A DNA stretch of 13,189 bases from Pseudolachnospira sp964507035 (GTDB taxonomy: Bacteria > Bacillota > Clostridia > Lachnospirales > Lachnospiraceae): the NCBI GenBank assembly GCA_964507035.1, contig CAZDOQ010000037.1:1-13189 (forward strand), written 5' to 3'. The position numbers were made by a program, and so were the translations under genes. This document shows positions 4,819 through 11,714 of the stretch, piece by piece. The notes beneath the pieces were generated by a model that did not search any database, was not told where the DNA came from, and saw only the letters and a program-made list of their open reading frames with translations. Numbering within the stretch: position 1 is the first letter of the stretch; each line of letters starts with the position of its first letter.

Positions 4819-7800
4819 ATGAAAAAACGCATTGGAAAACGGCTTCTGCCGGTTTTGTTGGCGCTGTCTCTGCTGTGGAGCGGGACCGGAATCGGATATG
4901 CGCTGCCAGCGGGCGGTCTGGCCGGGAGCGCTTCCGTTTCAGCAGAAAGCTGGATGGAAGAAGAAAATCAACCGGAAGCAAAGTCTCAGCTGGAGGAATC
5001 CTACTTAGACTGGTACCGGCAGGGGGTGGAGCAGGGGCTCTATGCCAACCCGGACCTTCAGTACACCGTGGGACGAAAATTCCAGAATGAATCCATTGCC
5101 AGCATTCTTGCCATGAGCCAGGACCCGTCGCTGGAGGGCTGGAGTTGGGACTCCTTCTTTGCAGGAACCATCTTTGCGGGGCTGGGAGAGGAGGACCTGC
5201 GGCAGTTTCAGGCCATGGGGTGTCAGGACATGGGGGAAGTACAGGAACTGTTTTCAGGAATCCGCACTTTTTCTTTGTCTGATACCATGACTTTAAGCGC
5301 CGCTAGAAGCCAACAATTCCAGCAGTTTGAGATGGAGATCTACGGTTCCGTGCACGGGCCGCTGTATTTCATGTCCCTGGACGGACACACGGCTTTCTGC
5401 ATGGACTATGGAAAACATGCTCCCACCGGAACGCTTTTCCAGCGGATGGACATCCAATCCAAACTGTCCACATCTCAGCTGGAAACCATTAAACAGGGCC
5501 TTTTGTTCTTCCTGTACCTTCAGAACCTGGAAGGGGAGCAGAAAGAGTGGGGCAAAGCCGTTGACCTGGTGGACATCTCCCCCACCAGCGGCTACTATCT
5601 GTACATGCAGATCTGGGTGTGGGCGGCCCTGAAAAACCTGGACAGCTACGGCTGCGCAGAGCAGATGCGAAATGCCATCATCACCTGGGATGCGTCCAAT
5701 GCCGGATGGGCCAACAATTACTATCAGCTGGCAAAGGACTTTTTGGAAAACCGGCTGTATGAGGCCTATGAGATAGAAGTCTATGCCTATACATCCGGGA
5801 ATGGAGCCAACCAGGATATGTTTACCTATGACTTTTCCACCTTTACCATCACGGGGCCGAAGGAATATCCCATGGCGGTGGGCGTGTACAAAAAAGGCGT
5901 ACACACCGGGGTGAATCTGGCCGGAGCCAGCTACGGAGTTTATGGGGATGCCTCTTGTACCCAGGAGATTGCCACCATCACCACCGGAGCCGACGGGCGG
6001 GGGACCGCCTCCTGGGTCAGCAACCAGGACAGCATGACGGTCTATCTGAAAGAAAAGACCGCTCCGGCGGGGACGGTGCTGAATCTGAAGATTCATTCGG
6101 TCTATCTGGATGCAGGGAGCAGTGCCAACATTCCCTATGTGCACGTGACCAATGAGGAGTGGTCCGGTTCCGCAGTGGTGACCAAGAGGGATTCGGCCAC
6201 AGAAGGCAAGCTGACGGGAGCCACCTTTGCGCTCCAGGAATGGAACGGCAGCGCCTATGAAACCGTGAAGAATCTGACGGATCAGGAAGATGGGACTTAC
6301 GCCACGGGAATCCTGTATTACCGTCCCTCCAATCAGGGGCGCTTCCGGATTGTGGAGACGGCTGCTCCCAACGGCTATATCAACCGGGGCTGGAGCCAGG
6401 AATTTACGCTGACCGGGGCCAATCAGCGTTTTACCTATACGGTGGATAATATGCCCTGGTCCGGCTCCGCAACGCTGACCAAGACGGACACGGTGACCGG
6501 CGGCAGCCTGGCAGGGGCTGTTTTTACCCTGCAGGAGTGGTCCGGCAGTCAATTTGTGGATCTTCGGCCCCTCACAGACCAGGGGGACGGCACCTATTCC
6601 ACCGGGCCCCTCATCTATTCTCCCTCCAACCTAGGGCGCTTCCGGATTGTGGAGACATCGGCTCCCACCGGCTATATTGCAGGCGGCTGGAGTCAGGAGT
6701 TCCGGCTGACGGGGGACAGTCAGCAATTCACCTATCGCGTAGAGAACTATCCCTGGACCGGGCAGGCCCTGTTGACCAAACAAGACGCTCAGTCTTACCG
6801 AAATGTGACGGGGGCTGTCTTTACCCTACAGGAGTGGAACGGGAGTCAGTATTCGGACCTGCGGCTTTTGCAGGACAATGGAAACGGAACTTACTCCACC
6901 GGGCCCTTATATTACAGCGTGAAGAATCAGGGACGCTTCCGGATTCTGGAGACCACGGCTCCTGCCGGTTACCAGAACAGCGGCTGGAGTCAGGAGTTTG
7001 TCTTAAGCAGCAGCGGCCAGTTTTTCCGCTACACCGTGTCCAATGACCAGGTGCGCGGTCAGGTGATGGTTCGCAAAGAAGATCGGGAGACCGGAGGCGT
7101 GGCCCAGGGGGACGCCAGCCTGGACGGGGCGGTCTATGGCCTGTATGCGGCGGCGGACATCCGGCACCCGGATGGCTCGGGAACCGTTTATGTGTCCGGG
7201 CAGGAGGTGGCCCGGGGTACGGTGCAAAACGGAACAGTGACCTTCGCGGATCTGTACCTGGGCTCCTATTACGTGCAGGAGATCACCTCGCCCGCCGGTT
7301 ATCTGTTGGATGCTACCCGGTATCCGGTGGCTTTGGAATACCAGGACCAGCATACCGCTTTGATCCAACAGGAGATCACCGTCACGGAGGAGGTGATGAA
7401 GCAGCCTTTTCGCCTTTTGAAGGCGACAACCGGCGGCAACTCCGGAGCCATGCAGCCTCTGGCCGGAGCAGAGTTTACCGTCAAACTCCAGTCGGAGGTG
7501 GAGGCTCGAGGCTGGGACGCGGCGGCAACCTATGACGTGATGACCAGCGGAAAGGATGGCTGGGCAGAGTCCCAAGCACTGCCCTACGGAACCTATCTGA
7601 TCCGGGAAACGGTGACGCCGGAGGGCTATTGGAAGGTGGAAGACTTCACGGTAACCGTCCGGGAAAACAGCAGCGAGCCGGTTCAGATTTTGCTGAACAA
7701 CGCGCCCATGGAGGCAGCCATTCAGATTGTGAAGCGGGATGCCAGGACCCAGGAGATTCTTCCGATTCCAGGAGCCTCGTTCAAGATCTTTGACGTGGCG

Positions 7801-9003
7801 AACCAAGAGTATCTGCGCCAACCCGTGGGCGGGAAGTGGGTGGATACCTTTACCACAGACGAGACTGGAACGGTCACCACTCCGCTGACCCTGGTGTACG
7901 GAGAATACCGTATTGAGGAGATAGATGCTCCGCCAGGGTACCTGCCCGCTACAGAGCCCCTTACCATCACCATCGGAACCGGGTCAGAGTTTATCTATTC
8001 TGAGACCAACACTCCTATTGTGGTGGTGCATGTGCTGAACCAACCCACGGAAACCCGGATCCGCAAAACGGATCTCACCACCGGAGAACTGGTGCCCGGC
8101 GCCAAGCTGCAGGTCACAGACCAGGCCGGGACCCTCTGGGCCGAGTGGACCAGCCAGGAGGAGGAATATGTTCTCTACGCACTACCGGAGGGGGAATACA
8201 CTCTGACCGAGATCCAGGCCCCCACAGAGGACGGATATGTCCGAAGCCGGGATGTCTCCTTCACGGTTCGGGAGAATGGGGAGATCCAGAAGGTGGAGAT
8301 GCAGGATGATCACACGAAGGTAGAAATCGCCAAGACAGACCTGACCACCGGAGAGCCGGTGCCGGGGGCGACGCTGCAAATCCAGGATCTGGAAGGAATC
8401 GTATTGTATGAGTGGATTACCGGAGAGGAACCGGTGCTGTACGAATACCTGCCAGTAGGAGACTATGTGCTGGTGGAAACCCAAGCCCCCACGGAATCCG
8501 GCTACGTGAAAGCCGAGTCCGTGCCCTTCACCGTTCAGGAAACCGGCCAAATCCAGAAGGTAGAGATGCAGGACGACCACACCCGGGTGGAAGTAGAAAA
8601 AGTGGACGAAACTACTGGAAATCCGCTGGCAGGCGCCCACCTGGAAATCCGGGATGCGGCAGGAAAACTGGTACACCAGTGGACCTCCGGAGAAACTGCG
8701 GAGCAGATTGAGTATCTGCCGGTGGGAACCTATACGCTGGTGGAAACCCAGGCCCCGGAAGGGTATGCCCCGCTGGAGCCCCAGACCTTTACGGTGGAAG
8801 AAACCGGAGAGGCACAGATCTGGACTGTGAAAAACCAACTTCGGGGGACCATCACAGGGGAGGTCCCCACACCGGACATCACAGAGACGGTGGGCACCGG
8901 AGATGAGACAGAATCCGGATATGGAATTCTGTTCTGCTTATCCGCCGCCGCTCTAGCGGCGGCGTTGGGACTCCGAAAGAGCCGGAGCAAGAGAAGATGG
9001 TAG
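4819..9003 (+). CDS. Large thioester-domain adhesin with Cna-B/SpaA-like stalk and variant sortase signal
   Basis: The protein has 1394 aa. ATG 4819 follows GGGAGGA at 4807-4813. Residues 1-28 are a signal peptide. A thioester-domain-like region spans about 170-280: Cys194 in TAFCMDYGKHAPTG, a helix LETIKQGLLFF, and Gln264 in YMQIWVW, which fits the QxxIW motif whose Gln bonds to the Cys. Such domains let Gram-positive adhesins bind host surfaces covalently. A stalk of about ten Cna-B/SpaA-like modules follows: one at ~352-447, three 99-aa repeats at 448-546, 547-645 and 646-744, single modules from 745, 863 and 967, and three 88-89-aa modules from 1079, 1167 and 1256. Isopeptide residues are visible in the 99-aa repeats: Lys456/Glu513/Asn544, Lys555/Glu612/Asn643 and Lys654/Glu711/Asn742. 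The C-terminus has VGTGD (1358-1362), a hydrophobic helix and a basic RKSRSKRRW tail, a non-canonical sorting signal. No sortase is nearby. It is the last gene of the surface operon, and a terminator follows. Confidence 0.88.
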   Translation: MKKRIGKRLLPVLLALSLLWSGTGIGYALPAGGLAGSASVSAESWMEEENQPEAKSQLEESYLDWYRQGVEQGLYANPDLQYTVGRKFQNESIASILAMSQDPSLEGWSWDSFFAGTIFAGLGEEDLRQFQAMGCQDMGEVQELFSGIRTFSLSDTMTLSAARSQQFQQFEMEIYGSVHGPLYFMSLDGHTAFCMDYGKHAPTGTLFQRMDIQSKLSTSQLETIKQGLLFFLYLQNLEGEQKEWGKAVDLVDISPTSGYYLYMQIWVWAALKNLDSYGCAEQMRNAIITWDASNAGWANNYYQLAKDFLENRLYEAYEIEVYAYTSGNGANQDMFTYDFSTFTITGPKEYPMAVGVYKKGVHTGVNLAGASYGVYGDASCTQEIATITTGADGRGTASWVSNQDSMTVYLKEKTAPAGTVLNLKIHSVYLDAGSSANIPYVHVTNEEWSGSAVVTKRDSATEGKLTGATFALQEWNGSAYETVKNLTDQEDGTYATGILYYRPSNQGRFRIVETAAPNGYINRGWSQEFTLTGANQRFTYTVDNMPWSGSATLTKTDTVTGGSLAGAVFTLQEWSGSQFVDLRPLTDQGDGTYSTGPLIYSPSNLGRFRIVETSAPTGYIAGGWSQEFRLTGDSQQFTYRVENYPWTGQALLTKQDAQSYRNVTGAVFTLQEWNGSQYSDLRLLQDNGNGTYSTGPLYYSVKNQGRFRILETTAPAGYQNSGWSQEFVLSSSGQFFRYTVSNDQVRGQVMVRKEDRETGGVAQGDASLDGAVYGLYAAADIRHPDGSGTVYVSGQEVARGTVQNGTVTFADLYLGSYYVQEITSPAGYLLDATRYPVALEYQDQHTALIQQEITVTEEVMKQPFRLLKATTGGNSGAMQPLAGAEFTVKLQSEVEARGWDAAATYDVMTSGKDGWAESQALPYGTYLIRETVTPEGYWKVEDFTVTVRENSSEPVQILLNNAPMEAAIQIVKRDARTQEILPIPGASFKIFDVANQEYLRQPVGGKWVDTFTTDETGTVTTPLTLVYGEYRIEEIDAPPGYLPATEPLTITIGTGSEFIYSETNTPIVVVHVLNQPTETRIRKTDLTTGELVPGAKLQVTDQAGTLWAEWTSQEEEYVLYALPEGEYTLTEIQAPTEDGYVRSRDVSFTVRENGEIQKVEMQDDHTKVEIAKTDLTTGEPVPGATLQIQDLEGIVLYEWITGEEPVLYEYLPVGDYVLVETQAPTESGYVKAESVPFTVQETGQIQKVEMQDDHTRVEVEKVDETTGNPLAGAHLEIRDAAGKLVHQWTSGETAEQIEYLPVGTYTLVETQAPEGYAPLEPQTFTVEETGEAQIWTVKNQLRGTITGEVPTPDITETVGTGDETESGYGILFCLSAAALAAALGLRKSRSKRRW
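6160..7050 (+). repeat. Three exact-length 297-nt repeats encoding 99-aa Cna-B-like modules
   Basis: Repeats start at 6160, 6457 and 6754. Each opens with W(S/T)G, then a TK(R/T/Q)D strand, a TLQEWxGS segment, DGTYSTG or a variant, GRFRI(V/L)ET(A/S/T)AP and GWSQEF. Segments of DNA are identical in register, for example GCGCTTCCGGATTGTGGAGA near 6340 and again 297 nt later, suggesting recent duplication or gene conversion between the first two copies. Confidence 0.85.
8053..8853 (+). repeat. Three 264-270-nt repeats encoding C-terminal Cna-B modules
   Basis: Modules begin at 8053, 8317 and 8584. Shared elements are KTDLTTGE or KVDETTGN, a P(G/L)A(K/T/H)LxI stretch, LPxGxYxLxE(I/T)QAP and PFTVxETG. 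The boundary IQKVEMQDDHT occurs twice, 267 nt apart. These membrane-proximal modules differ in length and sequence from the 99-aa set, so the stalk was built from two separate repeat families. Confidence 0.8.
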
Positions 9004-9072
9004 TCCGTCCATGAGGAAATAGTATAGAATAGTACATCATTTTTTACAACAAATCTTATTCTAAACAAAATA

Positions 9073-9123
9073 GAGGCGGCTGCACTCCGGGAAAATCCTT
9101 CCCCCAAGCGCAGCCGCCTCTTT
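9073..9123. terminator. Bidirectional terminator between the adhesin gene and argG
   Basis: GAGGCGGCTGC (9073-9083) pairs perfectly with GCAGCCGCCTC (9110-9120), with an inner GGGAA/TTCCC hairpin in the loop. On the plus strand it is followed by TTT only. On the minus strand the stem is followed by TATTTTGTTTAG, a better U-rich tail. It lies between convergent genes and probably serves both, with argG better served. Confidence 0.8.
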
Positions 9124-9156
9124 CACACTTCCGTTAAAAAAACGCCTCTTCTCGAT

Positions 9157-10392
9157 TTACTGGTCCTTCTGATTCTGCTTCTCCAGATCCGCCTTCTTCA
9201 TGGCGCGTACCCGCAGGGGCAGGCCGAACAGGTTGATAAAGCCCTCCGCGTCGTGATGGTCGTATAACTCGCCGGTGGTGAAGGAAGCCAGGGACTCGCT
9301 GTACAGAGAGAACGGCGCTTTGGTGCCGGCTTTGATGATGTTGCCCTTGTACAGTTTGAAGCGGACCTCGCCGGTCACATCCACCTGGGTCTTGTCAACA
9401 AAGGCTTCCAGAGCCTCCCGCAGGGGGGTGAACCATTTGCCCTCATAGACCACCTGGGCCATCTTGTTGCCCAGATCCTTCTTCACTTCCATGGTGGCCC
9501 GGTCCAGAACCAGCTCTTCCAGCTGCTGGTGGGCTTCCATCAGAATGGTGCCGCCGGGAGTTTCATAAACGCCCCGGGACTTCATGCCCACCACCCGGTT
9601 CTCCACAATGTCCACAATGCCAATGCCGTGCTTGCCGCCCAGTTCGTTGAGTTTGCGGATGATGTCGGAGACCTTCTTTTTCTCCCCGTTGACGCTGGTG
9701 GGGATTCCCTTCTCAAAGGTCATGGTCACATATTCCGGCTCGTTGGGGGCCTTCTCCGGGGTCACGCCCAGAACCAACAGATGATCATAGTTGGGCTCGT
9801 TGGCAGGGTCCTCCAACTCCAGGCCTTCATGGCTGATGTGCCACAGGTTCCGGTCCCGGCTATAGCTGCTGTCGGTGGAGAAGGGCAGATGGATGCCGTG
9901 GGCCTGGCAATAGGCAATCTCGTCCTCCCGGGACTGCATTTTCCAGGTCTTATTGCAGCGCCAAGGGGCAATGATCTTCAGGTCGGGCGCCAGGGCCTTG
10001 ATGCCCAGCTCAAACCGGACCTGGTCGTTTCCTTTGCCGGTGGCGCCGTGGCAGATGGCCACCGCTCCCTCTTTCCGGGCCACTTCCACCAGCTTCTTGG
10101 CGATCAGGGGACGGGCCATGGAGGTGCCCAGCAGGTACTTGTTTTCGTAAACGGCGTTGGCCTTGACGCAGGGTATAATATAGTCGTCGCAGAATTCGTC
10201 CACCACATCCAGTATGTATAGCTTGGAAGCGCCGGAGAGTTTGGCCCGCTCCTCCAGTCCGTCCAGCTCGTTGCCCTGTCCCACATCAATACAGCAGCAG
10301 ATCACATCGTAGTCGTAATTTTCTTTCAGCCACGGGATGATGGCGGTGGTGTCCAGACCGCCGGAATACGCAAGCACAACTTTGTCTTTCAT
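9157..10392 (-). CDS. argG: Argininosuccinate synthase
   Basis: This 411-aa cytoplasmic enzyme joins citrulline and aspartate using ATP to form argininosuccinate, the penultimate step of arginine synthesis. The N-terminal PP-loop AYSGGLDTTA (residues 8-17) binds ATP. Other family hallmarks are CCCIDVGQG, GTSMARPLIA, HGATGKGNDQVRFE, the YSRDRNLWHISHEG region and LEDPANEPN. Length is normal for the family. The start is ATG at 10392-10390, preceded by an AAGGAAGG-type ribosome binding site at about 10401-10408 (minus strand). The gene is transcribed divergently from argC across a shared regulatory region with its own promoter. Its ~135-nt 5' leader contains an inverted repeat (10482-10506). argH is not in view and argG ends alone at a terminator. 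Confidence 0.97.
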   Translation of the reverse strand: MKDKVVLAYSGGLDTTAIIPWLKENYDYDVICCCIDVGQGNELDGLEERAKLSGASKLYILDVVDEFCDDYIIPCVKANAVYENKYLLGTSMARPLIAKKLVEVARKEGAVAICHGATGKGNDQVRFELGIKALAPDLKIIAPWRCNKTWKMQSREDEIAYCQAHGIHLPFSTDSSYSRDRNLWHISHEGLELEDPANEPNYDHLLVLGVTPEKAPNEPEYVTMTFEKGIPTSVNGEKKKVSDIIRKLNELGGKHGIGIVDIVENRVVGMKSRGVYETPGGTILMEAHQQLEELVLDRATMEVKKDLGNKMAQVVYEGKWFTPLREALEAFVDKTQVDVTGEVRFKLYKGNIIKAGTKAPFSLYSESLASFTTGELYDHHDAEGFINLFGLPLRVRAMKKADLEKQNQKDQ

Positions 10393-10481
10393 CAGGGAAT
10401 CCTTCCTTTCCAGAATTTTCTGTCTGTGTTTTTGCCCTTTGAGGATACGGGCCTATGGTTCTTTTCCGGGTCAGGCAGATG

Positions 10482-10506
10482 TTTTGCAATTTATAAATAT
10501 GCAAAA
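10482..10506. promoter_or_regulatory. AT-rich inverted repeat in the argG leader, possible second ARG box
   Basis: TTTTGCA (10482-10488) and TGCAAAA (10500-10506) flank the self-complementary core ATTTATAAAT. It lies about 25-50 nt downstream of the expected argG transcription start. Its TGCA half-sites flanked by A/T runs resemble the palindrome upstream (10553-10594), so an auxiliary ArgR site is plausible. A weak RNA hairpin is the alternative. Confidence 0.45.
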
Positions 10507-10534
10507 ATATCTTCTCCGGAAGTAATCTGGGGAG

Positions 10535-10563
10535 AGTATACACCAGGCCGAAGATTTTTGCAA
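10535..10563 (-). promoter_or_regulatory. Promoter of argG (minus strand)
   Basis: Read on the minus strand: -35 TTGCAA (10563-10558), 17-nt spacer, -10 TATACT (10540-10535, 5 of 6). Transcription would start near 10528, giving a ~135-nt leader. The -35 lies within the left arm of the 42-bp palindrome. Confidence 0.6.
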
Positions 10564-10594
10564 GTATTTTTGCGAAAAAACTTGCATAAAAATC
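10553..10594. promoter_or_regulatory. 42-bp near-palindrome overlapping both divergent -35 boxes; likely ArgR/AhrC operator
   Basis: The left arm GATTTTTGCAAGT and right arm ACTTGCATAAAAATC are complementary with one extra base pair region in the right arm, around a core TTTTTGCGAAAAA. TTGCATAAAAATCGAT at 10582-10597 matches the published Bacillus ARG-box form ATGAATAAAAATKCAA at about 11 of 16 positions by eye. The palindrome covers the -35 of argG (10558-10563) and of argC (10582-10587), so a bound repressor could shut both promoters. ArgR/AhrC identity is inferred from gene context. Confidence 0.6.
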
Positions 10595-10610
10595 GATAAA
10601 GATGTATAAT
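10582..10610 (+). promoter_or_regulatory. Promoter of the argC-argJ-argB operon
   Basis: -35 TTGCAT (10582-10587), 17-nt spacer, perfect -10 TATAAT (10605-10610). Transcription would start near 10616, leaving a leader of only ~37 nt before argC. The -35 lies in the right arm of the shared palindrome. Confidence 0.7.
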
Positions 10611-10652
10611 GGCCGCATATTTATTTGGATGATCCAGGAAGGAAGGAATCAT

Positions 10653-11696
10653 ATGAAGATAAAGGCGGGAATTATCGGCTCCACCGGCTATGCCGGGGCG
10701 GAGCTGGTACGTTTGTTGATGCAGCATCCGGAGGCGGAGATTTGCTGGTGCGGCTCCCGGAGTTATATTGGAGAAGACTTTGCTTCCATCTACCGGAACC
10801 TGTTCCGGATTGTGGACCAGACCTGTCTGGACGACAATCTGGAGGAACTGGCGGAGGAGGCGGATGTGATCTTCACCGCCACCCCCCAGGGGTTCTGCGC
10901 CTCGGTGATGAGCGACGCCATTCTGGCAAAAACCAAGATCATTGACCTCAGCGCGGATTTCCGCCTGAAGGACGTGGCGGTCTATGAGAAGTGGTACAAG
11001 ATCCAGCACAAGAGCCGCCAGTATCTGCCGGAGGCGGTGTACGGCCTCTGTGAGATCAACCGGGAGCAGATCCGGAACACCCGGCTGCTGGCCAACCCGG
11101 GCTGCTACACCACCTGCTCCATTCTTACCTTATATCCATTGGTGAAGGAGGGGCTGGTGGACCCGTCCACCATCATCATTGACGCCAAGTCCGGCGCCTC
11201 CGGCGCGGGCCGGGGCGCCAAAGTGGCCAATTTGTATTGCGAAGTCAACGAGAATATCAAGGCCTACGGGGTGACCACCCATCGGCACACGCCGGAGATT
11301 GAGGAGCAGCTGGGCTACGCCTGCGGCCAGCCGGTGGTGTTAAACTTTACCCCCCACCTGGTGCCCATGAACCGGGGCATTCTGGTCACCGCCTACGCCA
11401 ACCTGGCGGGCAATGTGTCTCCGGAGGCGGTCCAGGCGGCCTATGAGAAATACTATGGAGAGGAATTCTTCATCCGCCTGCTGGGCCAGGGCGTGTTCCC
11501 GGAGACCCGTTGGGTGGAGGGCAGCAATTTTGTGGACATCGGCTTCCAGCTGGATCCCCGGACCCACCGGATTGTGGCCATGGGCGCTCTGGACAATCTG
11601 GTGAAGGGCGCGGCGGGCCAGGCCCTCCAGAATATGAACCTGATGTTTGGACTGCCGGAGAACGCGGGGCTTATGCAGCCGCCGTTGTTTCCGTAG
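10653..11696 (+). CDS. argC: N-acetyl-gamma-glutamyl-phosphate reductase
   Basis: This 347-aa NADPH-dependent enzyme reduces N-acetylglutamyl phosphate to the semialdehyde in arginine/ornithine synthesis. The Rossmann loop GIIGSTGYAGAEL is at residues 6-18. The catalytic Cys151 lies in ANPGCYTTC and the conserved histidine region HRHTPEIEEQL is at 210-220. SGASGAGRGAK also matches the family. Length is that of the type 1 enzymes. The start ATG 10653 follows AGGAAGGAAGG (10637-10647). An in-frame upstream ATG at 10602 overlaps the -10 box and cannot be used from this promoter. It is the first gene of the operon; argJ follows after 18 nt. Confidence 0.96.
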   Translation: MKIKAGIIGSTGYAGAELVRLLMQHPEAEICWCGSRSYIGEDFASIYRNLFRIVDQTCLDDNLEELAEEADVIFTATPQGFCASVMSDAILAKTKIIDLSADFRLKDVAVYEKWYKIQHKSRQYLPEAVYGLCEINREQIRNTRLLANPGCYTTCSILTLYPLVKEGLVDPSTIIIDAKSGASGAGRGAKVANLYCEVNENIKAYGVTTHRHTPEIEEQLGYACGQPVVLNFTPHLVPMNRGILVTAYANLAGNVSPEAVQAAYEKYYGEEFFIRLLGQGVFPETRWVEGSNFVDIGFQLDPRTHRIVAMGALDNLVKGAAGQALQNMNLMFGLPENAGLMQPPLFP

Positions 11697-11714
11697 GGGA
11701 GAGGAGATAAGAAA

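Noticed and set aside
5293..6552. Long minus-strand open frame (419 aa) opposite the adhesin
   Set aside because: It is a shadow of the biased codon use of the plus-strand gene. The translation is rich in His, Gly and Pro with no domain pattern and no ribosome binding site. The same holds for minus-strand frames at 757-1395, 7003-7821, 8182-8838 and 11340-12575, and the plus-strand frame at 9529-10221 over argG.
6160..7050. CRISPR-like or other intergenic array
   Set aside because: The repeats are long, contiguous, codon-phased and encode Cna-B-like modules. There are no spacers.
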